Source: Fidelibacterota bacterium
GTDB lineage: Bacteria > Fidelibacterota > Marinisomatia > Marinisomatales > TCS55
Length of the DNA stretch: 56,848 nucleotides
Direction: 5' to 3'
Assembly (NCBI GenBank): GCA_016845785.1
Contig: JAERSH010000052.1
Span: 1 to 56,848 of the forward strand
Position 1 is the first letter of the stretch; each line of letters begins with the position of its first letter. Below are positions 43,920 through 51,129 of this stretch, one piece after another. The notes under the pieces were generated by a model. The model did not search any database. It saw only the letters and a program-made list of their open reading frames with translations, and was not told where the DNA came from. A program made the translations under genes and the position numbers.

Positions 43920-46900
43920 AATTTTTAAAAAAGATAATTAATATTAAACCGGGTGAGGGCAAAATGGTCCTCACCTTTTTTGCATTTTCATTTTTCACAG
44001 TGGCCATGGGACTCGTGGCCAAAACAGCTCGGGATGCTTATTTTTTAAGTCGATTTGAAAAGTCGATCTTACCACTCATGTTTTTGGTTATTGCAGTGGT
44101 GATGGCGCCCATTCTCACCTACTACACTAAAGTATCTAAAAAATTGGCGCCTCGGGTTTTATTCATGATAACCTGCGGCATATTTGCAGGATCTTTTGTG
44201 TTGCTCCAGCCCATGATGACTGGATTTGTTGTGCCCATTACCTACATCTGGGTAGAGGTGGCTGTGGGAATTATGCTCATTCAATTCTGGACTTATGCCG
44301 GTGATTCATTCGAACCCCAGCAGGCCAAACGATTATTCGGCATAATTGCCGGTGGTGGATCTTTCGCCGTCATGCTCATAGGGATGAATCTGAAACCATT
44401 TGTCGGTGCATTTGGGACGGATGAGTTACTTTTTCTTGCCGCCGGATTTTTAGGCTTGGCATTCACTTTTGGCAATATGGCCATGGGATATTTTAAAAAG
44501 GCTCCGGAGAAGAAAGGGCCGCCCAAACCAGCGAAAAAGTCCGATAAGAAAAATGGGAAGATGGATCCATTTTTGGTTGGGATTGCCACAATCGTGGCCC
44601 TTTCGGCTGTGGTTACCATTTTAGTGGACTATCAATTCAAAATGATTGCGGCCACTTCATTCCCTGACGAGAGTGACTTGGTTTCATTTTTTGGTACATT
44701 TTATTCAATTGCCGGTGCCGCATCGATTATTATGCAATTTTTCATCACAGGACCAGTCCTTTCCCGATTTGGAATCCTGTTGGGACTATTAATTCTGCCC
44801 TTCTTTTTAATTGCCGGTTCGGCAACACTGCTAATTGTACCGGCATTGATGAGTGCCAGTTTTGCCAAATTTGCCGATCAGACATTTAAGTTTACTATTA
44901 ATAGTTCATCTTTAGAATTGTTGTGGCTGCCTGTACCGGCAGATGTGAGGAAAACCATCAAACCTCAAGTGAGCGGCACAGTGAAATCTGTGGCAGAAGG
45001 GATTGGCGGTTTGGCCACATTTTTATTGGTAAAAGTAATTGCGCTTCATTATTTAAGCATCGTTGCATTGGCAGCCATTGGCGGGTGGCTAGTGACCACA
45101 TTCCGGGTTAAATCCGGTTATGTAAAGCAATTACAAACAGCCATTTCTAAACGTCAAATTGATTTTGAAGAATTGAATATAGACGTTCAGGACGCGGCAA
45201 TGGTAAAAACCATCGAAGAAACCCTTTCTTCTGATGATGAAATAAAACAACTCTTTGCATTAGAAATTATTGAAGGGCTCCCCCTTTCATCGTGGCGAAA
45301 AACCATCAACCAGCTTTTCCAATCCGGATCGCCAGACGTGAGAAACCGCATCCTCACCATGGCCTGGGATGAAGAGGATATTATTTCAAATGATGATATT
45401 GTTATGGCCATGAATAAACATGATGATGTGTCGCCTGAGGCCATTATGGTTGCGGGACGCAGACAGATAAAAGATGTGACTGACGATCTCTCAAATTTGC
45501 TCTCCAATGAAAATCCAAATATCAGCGCAGCATCTGCAGCGGCTATTTTGCACATTAATCATGGCCCCACAGATCAAGCAGCTGATCATCTGAGAAGCAT
45601 GCTGGACAGTGATGATGAAGTCACCCAAGCGACTGCATTAAAACGGCTCGTCCATAATGAACAATTTTTACCTCAGGATGCCCTTAATTCATTTTTAAAA
45701 AATGAGGGAGATATCATTAGTAATGCGGCACTCACCATTGCAGGCAAACGGAAAGATGACTCACTCATCCCGGCTGTCGTTACGAATTTGGCCCTTCCGA
45801 AGACGAGCCTTCAAGCACGACAAACCTTAGGTCAATTTTCTGATGAACTTGTACTCAATGAATTTGAGTCTTTACTGGATGGAAAGGACACGCTTCGGAA
45901 ATTACGCCTTGGCATCATTCGTGCTTTGCGGGAATATCCCATCGAGAGGTCCATCGATCTTCTATTAACACAATTGGATCAACATGATCAGGATATTTAT
46001 AATGAAGTAGTGGATGCACTTTTGGCCATTGCAAGATTGCACCCAATTGAAGAGAGTAAAAAAGATCAAATTGCCGATGAAATTCGCACCATGGCCCATA
46101 AGGTATATGCATTGAATGAAAGTATTCGCCTTTTACCGGAAGATGAGCATCGCTTTTTGATGCATGATCATTTGAATAATGAAATTCAAAACACCCTCCC
46201 CACCCTTTTAAAACTGGGCGTGTTGGATGTGCCCGATACACCCATCGAAACTTATATCCATACGGTTAAATCCGGAGATCCAGCTAAGCTTCCATTCTTA
46301 TTAGAATTTTTTGAAAATATCTTTTCAAAAGAAGAACGGGATATTATTAACCCCCTTATTGAACAAATTACATTAGAAGAACGGCGTGAAGTGGGTCTAA
46401 CCCATTTTGACGCTTTACCCAATGATTTGAATCAAGAATTGGTTCATGCCATTTATTCGCCGGACAAATGGCATTCGGTAATTGCGCTAGATTATTTACT
46501 TCAATCCGGCAAAATGGATGTGATTCAATCTTTGGATTGGGAAAAAGTCCCCGCATCTAAAGCGAATCAGGAATTACTCACAAGACGCATCCAAAAAAAT
46601 GGGACGAACCTTGATTTCATTCCATCAGAACGGTTTAAATTAAACGGTCAGGAATTATCCATGTATTCCACTTTAGAAAAAACAATCATACTGAAATCGG
46701 TGGATCTCTTTAAATCCATCCCTGCAGAGAATCTCTCTCGAGTGGCTCAAATCACTGAAGAAGTTTCTTTCGATGCGAATGCACCCATTTTCGCAGAAGG
46801 GGATTACGGCGATTCATTATTTATTGTAGTGGATGGGAATGTAAAAATCCACAAAGGTGCACAAGAATTGGCCATGCTGGGTAAGGGCACCTGTTTGGGT

Positions 46901-47089
46901 GAAATGGCTTTGTTAGATGACGAACCCCGTTCTGCCGATGCAACGGTGACGGAGGATTCCACATTATTTAAAATTGAGCAAGAAGGGTTTTATGAAGTCA
47001 TGGGGAGCCAAAGCGATATTATGGAAGGCATCATCAAACTGCTCACGGGCCGGCTCCGAGTGGCCAACGAAAAACTCATGGCCAAGTAA
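43916..47089 (+). CDS. NTT-like (Npt1/Npt2) transporter fused to HEAT repeats and cNMP-binding domain
   Basis: A 1057-residue membrane protein. Residues of about 10-420 are a 12-helix module related to nucleotide transporters of the Tlc/Npt type (INIKPGEGKMVLTFFAFSFF, GLVAKTARDAYFLSRFEKS, GDSFEPQQAKRLFGIIAGGG). About 430-890 are HEAT/armadillo-like helices (PDVRNRILTMAWDEED, AASAAAILHINHG). About 930-1045 form a cyclic-nucleotide-binding domain (FAEGDYGDSLFIVVDGNVKI, LGKGTCLGEMALLDDEPRSA: the phosphate-cassette-like GEMALLDDEPRSA). In free-living bacteria such fusions are common but uncharacterised; ATP/ADP exchange as in intracellular parasites should not be assumed. The start is GTG in a GTGA overlap. 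Confidence 0.88.
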   Translation: MKFLKKIINIKPGEGKMVLTFFAFSFFTVAMGLVAKTARDAYFLSRFEKSILPLMFLVIAVVMAPILTYYTKVSKKLAPRVLFMITCGIFAGSFVLLQPMMTGFVVPITYIWVEVAVGIMLIQFWTYAGDSFEPQQAKRLFGIIAGGGSFAVMLIGMNLKPFVGAFGTDELLFLAAGFLGLAFTFGNMAMGYFKKAPEKKGPPKPAKKSDKKNGKMDPFLVGIATIVALSAVVTILVDYQFKMIAATSFPDESDLVSFFGTFYSIAGAASIIMQFFITGPVLSRFGILLGLLILPFFLIAGSATLLIVPALMSASFAKFADQTFKFTINSSSLELLWLPVPADVRKTIKPQVSGTVKSVAEGIGGLATFLLVKVIALHYLSIVALAAIGGWLVTTFRVKSGYVKQLQTAISKRQIDFEELNIDVQDAAMVKTIEETLSSDDEIKQLFALEIIEGLPLSSWRKTINQLFQSGSPDVRNRILTMAWDEEDIISNDDIVMAMNKHDDVSPEAIMVAGRRQIKDVTDDLSNLLSNENPNISAASAAAILHINHGPTDQAADHLRSMLDSDDEVTQATALKRLVHNEQFLPQDALNSFLKNEGDIISNAALTIAGKRKDDSLIPAVVTNLALPKTSLQARQTLGQFSDELVLNEFESLLDGKDTLRKLRLGIIRALREYPIERSIDLLLTQLDQHDQDIYNEVVDALLAIARLHPIEESKKDQIADEIRTMAHKVYALNESIRLLPEDEHRFLMHDHLNNEIQNTLPTLLKLGVLDVPDTPIETYIHTVKSGDPAKLPFLLEFFENIFSKEERDIINPLIEQITLEERREVGLTHFDALPNDLNQELVHAIYSPDKWHSVIALDYLLQSGKMDVIQSLDWEKVPASKANQELLTRRIQKNGTNLDFIPSERFKLNGQELSMYSTLEKTIILKSVDLFKSIPAENLSRVAQITEEVSFDANAPIFAEGDYGDSLFIVVDGNVKIHKGAQELAMLGKGTCLGEMALLDDEPRSADATVTEDSTLFKIEQEGFYEVMGSQSDIMEGIIKLLTGRLRVANEKLMAK

Positions 47090-47109
47090 ACCATGGGCCT
47101 TTATCTACA

Positions 47110-47442
47110 TTAATTGTCTTTAGTGGGAAAAAGCTGATCCAGCTTTTCTTCTGTTTTTTCTTCTATACTTTTTTGGACCGACTCTCTTGCTTTTTCGCTA
47201 GATTCAGCTGCCTTTTCTTTCACAGCCTCTACGCCTGATTGCAACCCTTCTTTCAAGGATTCTACCGTTACGTCTTCTCCTGTCCAGACCATATAGGCCA
47301 CCCAAAGGACTAGGACGGCGCTTACCACCAATACCAATTTGATTAATTTTTTAATCACCCCCAATAAAATGATGATGGCTAACACAACGGCCACCGCCAT
47401 ATACACAGGATTGGATGTTAACATTTCAATGGATTGATCCAT
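47110..47442 (-). CDS. Small membrane protein with amphipathic C-terminus
   Basis: A 110-residue protein with one or two hydrophobic segments (MAVAVVLAIIILLGVI; LIKLVLVVSAVLVLWVAYMV) followed by a Glu/Lys/Ala-rich amphipathic helix with an 11-residue-like rhythm (GVEAVKEKAAESSEKARESV, EEKTEEKLDQL), similar to apolipoprotein/LEA-type repeats. It has no recognised family. The ATG at 47442 overlaps the metallophosphatase-like stop as TAATG, so the pair is coupled. Its 3' end faces the transporter gene with 20 nt between. It may be a membrane-anchored stress or scaffold protein (inference). Confidence 0.65.
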   Translation of the reverse strand: MDQSIEMLTSNPVYMAVAVVLAIIILLGVIKKLIKLVLVVSAVLVLWVAYMVWTGEDVTVESLKEGLQSGVEAVKEKAAESSEKARESVQKSIEEKTEEKLDQLFPTKDN

Positions 47443-48365
47443 TAATGCTTCTCCCCTTTCATTCTCAATTTTTGATGATTGACCCTGCCTGATTTCTGTT
47501 CGTACTCTTCAATCAATTTCATGATAGCAGGATCATCAGGCATTTCAAATTTCATGGTATCGATTCTACCGGTTCGATTCACCACTTTCCCTTTTTCTAA
47601 TGTTAAATCGATGACGCCAATATAATATCCTTCTTTTCCCGCTTGGGCGATCAGGGTGCCATTCACTGTTTCAGGGGATTCCAAATTCGATTGGCTATGT
47701 CCGCCAATAATTACATCAATACCACCGATGGATTCTGCCATCGCATAATCCAGATCGGCCCCTTGGTGTGTCAGGAGGATAACCACATCTACCTCACCTT
47801 TTAATTGGTCTAATTCATTTTGGATTGCCTGCGCCGGATCGGTCAATTCAATTTGATCTCGAATGGCCTCTGGGTAATATTTAATCGCATATGGATCCAT
47901 GATCCCCAAGATGGCAATCTTGAATCCATTCTTTTCAATGATATGTACTTTTGTTGAAATACTTTCAATATTGGTTCCAACGACGGGGATGTCCATCATA
48001 GACCTTAATGTTGCCCGTCGATCTGGCGGCAATGTCATTTCTTGATCTCCAAACAAGATGGCATCGTAGGGTAGTTGACTATAGGCTACGGCCATGAGAC
48101 TATCTTTTAGTGGTCGATGGGTCATGGTAAATATGTCTCCCGCATCTAGTAGAATGGTGTTCGGATTTTTTTGGATAAAATCGGCTACGTAGACCGCCCG
48201 CTTTTCAACCGCGCCATATGGATGATCAGGACAATAACAATTTTCCAGGGCACCATTGGTATTATTCGTATGAAGAATATAAAGAGTGCTATTCTGCCCA
48301 AAAGCCACGGCAAAGGCCATGGCCATTAAAAGGATAACTAGGGATGGTTTTTTCTGTCCCATCAT
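47442..48365 (-). CDS. UshA-like metallophosphatase-fold protein with altered metal site
   Basis: A 307-residue exported protein (MMGQKKPSLVILLMAMAFAV...FGQ) with the fold of the N-terminal UshA/5'-nucleotidase domain but without the C-terminal nucleotide-binding domain. The usual first metal motif HTND-x-H reads HTNNTNG (Asn35 and Asn37 replace Asp and His), and GNHE reads GDQE (Asp107-Gln108). Asp77 (LLDAGDIF), LLTHQGADLDYA and IIGGHSQSN are kept. A Cys pair, Cys43-x-Cys45 in ENCYCPDHPYGAVEKR, is new and near the site. From memory, a family called UshA-like (seleno)protein has this NNTNG...CxC pattern; I cannot check. Hydrolysis of nucleotides is doubtful. Coupled to the small membrane gene. 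Confidence 0.8.
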   Translation of the reverse strand: MMGQKKPSLVILLMAMAFAVAFGQNSTLYILHTNNTNGALENCYCPDHPYGAVEKRAVYVADFIQKNPNTILLDAGDIFTMTHRPLKDSLMAVAYSQLPYDAILFGDQEMTLPPDRRATLRSMMDIPVVGTNIESISTKVHIIEKNGFKIAILGIMDPYAIKYYPEAIRDQIELTDPAQAIQNELDQLKGEVDVVILLTHQGADLDYAMAESIGGIDVIIGGHSQSNLESPETVNGTLIAQAGKEGYYIGVIDLTLEKGKVVNRTGRIDTMKFEMPDDPAIMKLIEEYEQKSGRVNHQKLRMKGEKH

Positions 48366-48412
48366 GTCTAAAATTCCATGAAATCTTTCTATCTTACAAG
48401 AGAAAAGTATAA

Positions 48413-48423
48413 GTCATTGCGAG
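48413..48423. repeat. Partial GTCATTGCGAG repeat end
   Basis: GTCATTGCGAG at 48413-48423, followed by short palindromes (TCCCTAT..ATAGGG and GCGAAG...CTTCGC at about 48442-48460). It matches the left end of the element at 48817 in the same orientation, with no matching right end, so it looks like a decayed or half copy of the dispersed 'TCATTGCGAG' repeat seen in many bacteria. Confidence 0.6.
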
Positions 48424-48507
48424 TCCCTATTTTATATAGGGCGAAGAAATCTCCTTCGCTTTACCTAATGCCATAAATTATTTCCCAAATTGCAGTACAT
48501 TCGGATT

Positions 48508-48807
48508 ATGGAAGATCGCATCTATTGTGTTTACATCATGACGAATAAAAACCATACGGTTCTATACACCGGCATGACGAATGAATTGGAAGTGAGGGTA
48601 TGGTGCCATAAAACAAAGATTGATAAGCGATCTTTTACTGCGCGATATAATTGTAATAAACTTGTCTATTATGCGGAAACCAATGATCCCTGGGTAGCCA
48701 TTAATGAAGAAAAAAGAATCAAGGCCGGGTCCAGACAAAAGAAAATTGATTTGATTAATTCAATGAATCCGGAATGGAAAGATCTCTCTGATGGATGGTA
48801 TGAATAA
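48508..48807 (+). CDS. GIY-YIG domain nuclease-like protein
   Basis: A 99-residue single-domain GIY-YIG protein of the UPF0213/YhbQ-like type. The motif pair is visible as CVYIMTNKNHTVLYTGMTNE (VYIM and LYTG replace GIY and YIG), followed by a His (RVWCHK), Tyr and a Glu in INEEKRIKAGSR, which is the catalytic Glu region. Such small proteins may act in DNA repair or be mobile. The first frame codon is TTG at 48490; ATG 48508 is preferred though no good ribosome site is seen. It stands alone between two GTYATTGCGAG repeat ends (48413 and 48817), the pattern expected of an inserted cassette. Confidence 0.85.
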   Translation: MEDRIYCVYIMTNKNHTVLYTGMTNELEVRVWCHKTKIDKRSFTARYNCNKLVYYAETNDPWVAINEEKRIKAGSRQKKIDLINSMNPEWKDLSDGWYE

Positions 48808-48816
48808 AAATTATCA

Positions 48817-48918
48817 GTTATTGCGAGCCCCGATATGATTGTAAGACGTCTCAATCTAACTCATCAACTAAAACCAATGGGATTGCTTCATTCTGACACT
48901 GTCAGAATTCGCAATGAC
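48817..48918. repeat. 102-bp inverted-repeat element (REP/MITE-like)
   Basis: GTTATTGCG (48817-48825) and CGCAATGAC (48910-48918) are 9-bp terminal inverted repeats with one mismatch. An inner palindrome TTCTGACACTGTCAGAA lies near the right end (about 48891-48907). The left end matches the partial copy at 48413. It covers the start region of the YidD-like gene, and its 102 bp equal 34 codons with no in-frame stop from 48835 on. Confidence 0.7.
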
Positions 48919-49530
48919 AGATCGATTCTTTTTTATTTTTTATTGTTTTTATTCGGATCCCTAACATTTGCCCAAACGCCAGCAGACTCCTTATTTAAGT
49001 CCGAAGAGACAACCCCATTCCAAAAATTATTTCTCTATCCTATCGCCAAATGGCAAAATATTTCATATTCAAATGATGCTCTCAATTGTCAATTCCACCC
49101 CAGTTGTTCTAATTATGGCGCTCAGGCTATTTATCAAAAAGGCACTATCACCGGCCTAATCATGACCTCAGACCGTATCATCCGCTGCAATCCCCATGCC
49201 TATGGCTACCATAAAAAAATGAATGGCACTTTTCACAAGGATGGTCGCCTCAATGATTCCATCGTTTTGAAACAAAATGGAATCCCCACTAAATCTCCCC
49301 TTCTGGCTGCAGGGCTCTCCATGGCTGTACCGGGTCTGGGCCGAGTTTACAGTGGTAGAACCATGGATGGGGCCTTCGGGTTTTTGATGACAGGGCTAGC
49401 TCTCAATGCAGCTTTAAATTCTATAAAAAAGGAAAGTATATTCGCACCCTTAATGGGTGGAGCGGCCTTGACCATTTATGCGGGAGAAGTATATGGTGCT
49501 TATCGCTCTGCCAAGTATTATTCAAAATAA
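48835..49530 (+). CDS. YidD-domain protein with C-terminal membrane domain
   Basis: A 231-residue protein with three parts. First is a hydrophobic export signal (ILFYFLLFLFGSLTFAQ). Next is a YidD-like domain of about 80 residues with the conserved Cys and Pro pattern (NCQFHPSCSNYGAQAIYQKG, SDRIIRCNPHAYG). Last is a C-terminal region with two helices and a TM2-like turn (GLSMAVPGLGRVYSGRTMDG). Free-standing YidD (about 80 residues, cytoplasmic side) assists YidC membrane insertion; here the domain would be exported, so the role may differ. The only in-frame starts (ATG 48835, ATG 48877, TTG 48883) lie inside a palindromic element, so the original start was probably replaced. Confidence in the domain is high, in the start low. 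Confidence 0.8.
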   Translation: MIVRRLNLTHQLKPMGLLHSDTVRIRNDRSILFYFLLFLFGSLTFAQTPADSLFKSEETTPFQKLFLYPIAKWQNISYSNDALNCQFHPSCSNYGAQAIYQKGTITGLIMTSDRIIRCNPHAYGYHKKMNGTFHKDGRLNDSIVLKQNGIPTKSPLLAAGLSMAVPGLGRVYSGRTMDGAFGFLMTGLALNAALNSIKKESIFAPLMGGAALTIYAGEVYGAYRSAKYYSK

Positions 49531-49539
49531 AGGCAAATT

Positions 49540-49869
49540 ATGATTCAACACATGTTAAACGGCGGACCTTTTATGATCGTTCTATTACTATGCTTTGCTG
49601 CCATTATTTTCATCGCAGCTAAGAATGCAAAAAAACCCTATCATACCAATAAAATTATTTTGCTGGGCGTTGCATCCGCATTTTTAGGGATTATAGCAAC
49701 ATGGCTTGGCATTAATGCTGCGCTCACTGCCGTACCGGATATATCCAAAATTGCACCCAATATTTTACTCAATGGTGTCAAGACGGGTTTGATGACCACA
49801 TATTTTGGCGGTTTTATTTTAATTACAGCCACGGGGCTCTGGTACTATTTCAATCAAAAACACAATTGA
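49540..49869 (+). CDS. Short MotA/TolQ/ExbB-like membrane protein
   Basis: A 109-residue membrane protein with three helices resembling the core of the MotA/TolQ/ExbB proton-channel family: NGGPFMIVLLLCFAAIIFIA, LLGVASAFLGIIATWLGINAA (like LLGLLGTVxGM), and GVKTGLMTTYFGGFILITAT (like AL.TT..GL..AI). It lacks the large cytoplasmic loop and is about half the usual length. No ExbD/TolR partner is next to it. The ribosome site is AAAGGC, 6 nt before ATG. It follows the YidD-like gene by 9 nt and is 99 nt from greA; its role is unknown. Confidence 0.65.
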   Translation: MIQHMLNGGPFMIVLLLCFAAIIFIAAKNAKKPYHTNKIILLGVASAFLGIIATWLGINAALTAVPDISKIAPNILLNGVKTGLMTTYFGGFILITATGLWYYFNQKHN

Positions 49870-49968
49870 TTGGCGTTTTTCTTTGGCTTAATTTTTCTCC
49901 TGAATTGCAGTTCATTGCAATCTCATCCACACCATTTATTAAATTCGATCAACAATAGGAACGTCAAT

Positions 49969-50445
49969 ATGGCAACTTTGATTTTAAGAGATACATATCG
50001 CGCATTAGAAGAAGAAATGAAATCTATAGATAAAAAAAAGAGGGAAACTGCAGAAAGAATTCGAGTCGCCGCTGATCATGGAGACTTAAAGGAAAATGCG
50101 GAATACCATGCGGCTCGGGAGGAACAGAGTTTAATCGTTTATAAAAAACAATTGATGCAATCTTATTCGCCATTTCGATTCATTGAAAGTGGCGATATTG
50201 ATACGGATGAAGTGGGATTCGGGAATAAGGTTTCTATCCTTGAAGAGGGTAAAGATAAGGCAGAGGATTATTACTTATTAGGTCCTATTGAATTTGAATT
50301 TGATCTTTATCCCATGATTGTTACGTACCACGCACCATTTGCCCAAGCCATGATTGGGAAAGAGGTTGGTGAACATTTTACCCTAGATATCGAAGGGAAA
50401 GAAACAAAGTTTACCATTAAGGCCATTGAAAAGGTCACTGGATAA
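49969..50445 (+). CDS. greA: GreA/GreB-family transcription elongation factor
   Basis: A 158-residue Gre factor that rescues backtracked RNA polymerase by stimulating transcript cleavage. The N-terminal coiled coil has the acidic tip: AADHGDLKENAEYHAAREEQ, with the Asp and Glu needed for cleavage. The C-terminal FKBP-like domain reads GFGNKVSILEEGKDKAEDYY, LLGPIEFEFD, HAPFAQAMIGKEVGEHFTL and TKFTIKAIEKV. The start at 49969 has AGGA eight bases before; the longer frame from 49870 is not used. The last 82 bases of the gene are repeated at 51130, 766 nt downstream. It is probably monocistronic. Confidence 0.93.
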   Translation: MATLILRDTYRALEEEMKSIDKKKRETAERIRVAADHGDLKENAEYHAAREEQSLIVYKKQLMQSYSPFRFIESGDIDTDEVGFGNKVSILEEGKDKAEDYYLLGPIEFEFDLYPMIVTYHAPFAQAMIGKEVGEHFTLDIEGKETKFTIKAIEKVTG

Positions 50446-50504
50446 TGATGGGTAAAAAATGAAAATGAATGGCGTAAAATCTGCCCCTCATTAAGGTCAA
50501 TATA
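50364..50504. repeat. Direct repeat copy A (greA 3' end plus downstream)
   Basis: A 141-bp segment covering the last 82 bases of greA and 59 bases after its stop. It recurs at 51130-51271 with about five substitutions and one inserted base (roughly 96% identity), in direct orientation. It bounds a 625-bp interval that holds tRNA-Thr. Confidence 0.9.
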
Positions 50505-50512
50505 CGCCACTG

Positions 50513-50548
50513 TCCGCCACCATTCATCTATCGATAAATGGTGGCGGA
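50513..50548. repeat. Palindromic hairpin, REP-like
   Basis: A 12-bp perfect stem TCCGCCACCATT / AATGGTGGCGGA with a 12-nt loop containing ATCGAT. It begins with GTCCGCC, as do other hairpins in this interval. Confidence 0.75.
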
Positions 50549-50557
50549 TAAATAGCT

Positions 50558-50593
50558 TCCGCCTACATTTCGATAAATCGAAATTACAGCGGA
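50558..50593. repeat. Palindromic hairpin, REP-like
   Basis: TCCGC at 50558 faces GCGGA at the right end (50593), with an inner 8-bp stem ATTTCGAT / ATCGAAAT and AA loop. It shares CCGCCTAC...GGAC with the in-gene element at 3334-3386. Confidence 0.7.
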
Positions 50594-50615
50594 CATGCAC
50601 CTAGCAAAATTATAT

Positions 50616-50688
50616 GCCACCGTAGCTCAGTTGGTAGAGCAGCTCATTCGTAATGAGCAGGTCGCTGGTTCAAATCCAGTCGGTGGCT
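50616..50688 (+). tRNA. tRNA-Thr (anticodon CGT)
   Basis: A full 73-nt cloverleaf: acceptor GCCACCG / CGGTGGC, D-stem GCTC/GAGC with AGTTGGTA loop, anticodon stem GCTCA/TGAGC with loop TTCGTAA (anticodon CGT, reads ACG), variable AGGTC, T-arm GCTGG TTCAAAT CCAGT, discriminator T. CCA is not encoded. The discriminator and CGT anticodon fit threonine. It lies inside the interval bounded by the two greA-tail copies and between REP-like hairpins. Confidence 0.96.
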
Positions 50689-50707
50689 CTCTATCAAGCG
50701 GTTCCCT

Positions 50708-50735
50708 GTCCGCCGTAGCTCTCGAAGGCGGGGAC
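50708..50735. repeat. Palindromic hairpin, REP-like
   Basis: GTCCGCC and GGCGGGGAC bracket a 12-nt loop (GTAGCTCTCGAA); an imperfect stem. The third GTCCGCC-headed palindrome round tRNA-Thr. Confidence 0.55.
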
Positions 50736-50762
50736 TCCGCTCAGTGGCTCTCGAAATCTTTT

Positions 50763-51011
50763 CTATTCACATTCATTTTTAATAAAATCGATTAATGTAT
50801 TTGCTTCTTGTTGCGCGTCAAAATGTTTAGAAATAAAGGCACTACGAACATCTGCAGGCAATTCTGTAATTGATATATAATCATATGAAGCTAAAAGCTC
50901 AGCCCGTGCACGAACGATTACTAAATACTTTTCACCAATTACTTTCCATTCTGAAGGAAGTGAAGCAACCAATTCTTCTGTTAATTCAACTCTTTTATAA
51001 AGAGAGCCAAG
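50763..51011 (-). pseudogene. Possible 5'-truncated gene remnant
   Basis: An open frame of 82 codons ending in TAG at 50763. It encodes a soluble, charged C-terminal-like sequence (LYKRVELTEELVASLPSEWK, YDYISITELPADVRSAFI, AQQEANTLIDFIKNE). There is no ATG, and the frame is closed upstream by TAG at 51014; only a TTG at 50972 could start it, leaving 69 residues. I do not recognise the family. Codon choice looks like real coding. The best reading is the tail of a gene left behind when the tRNA-Thr interval was formed; a small TTG-started gene is the alternative. The stretch 50446-51271 has no other protein-gene candidate. Confidence 0.4.
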
Positions 51012-51083
51012 CTATTAGACTGTCTATGATATGAATAGTTAATAATTATTTTGTAAAAGAAACCGTCACCCTATTGGGCACTT

Positions 51084-51110
51084 AGTCCTGATCATTATTG
51101 GGACTTTTTT
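51084..51110 (+). terminator. Weak terminator-like hairpin
   Basis: AGTCC (51084-51088) pairs with GGACT (51101-51105) with a 12-nt loop, followed by T6. The stem is short. No intact plus-strand gene ends just before it, so it may be a leftover of a lost gene. Confidence 0.35.
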
Positions 51111-51129
51111 GTGTATAGAATCAAGCTAT

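Noticed and set aside
47442-48365. Functional 5'-nucleotidase
   Set aside because: Key metal ligands (Asp, His, Asn-His) are replaced and the C-terminal nucleotide-binding domain is absent.
49870-49968. N-terminal extension of greA resembling a signal peptide (MAFFFGLIFLLN...)
   Set aside because: Gre factors are cytoplasmic, the family start MATLILRD at 49969 has its own ribosome site, and the extension begins at the preceding stop by chance.
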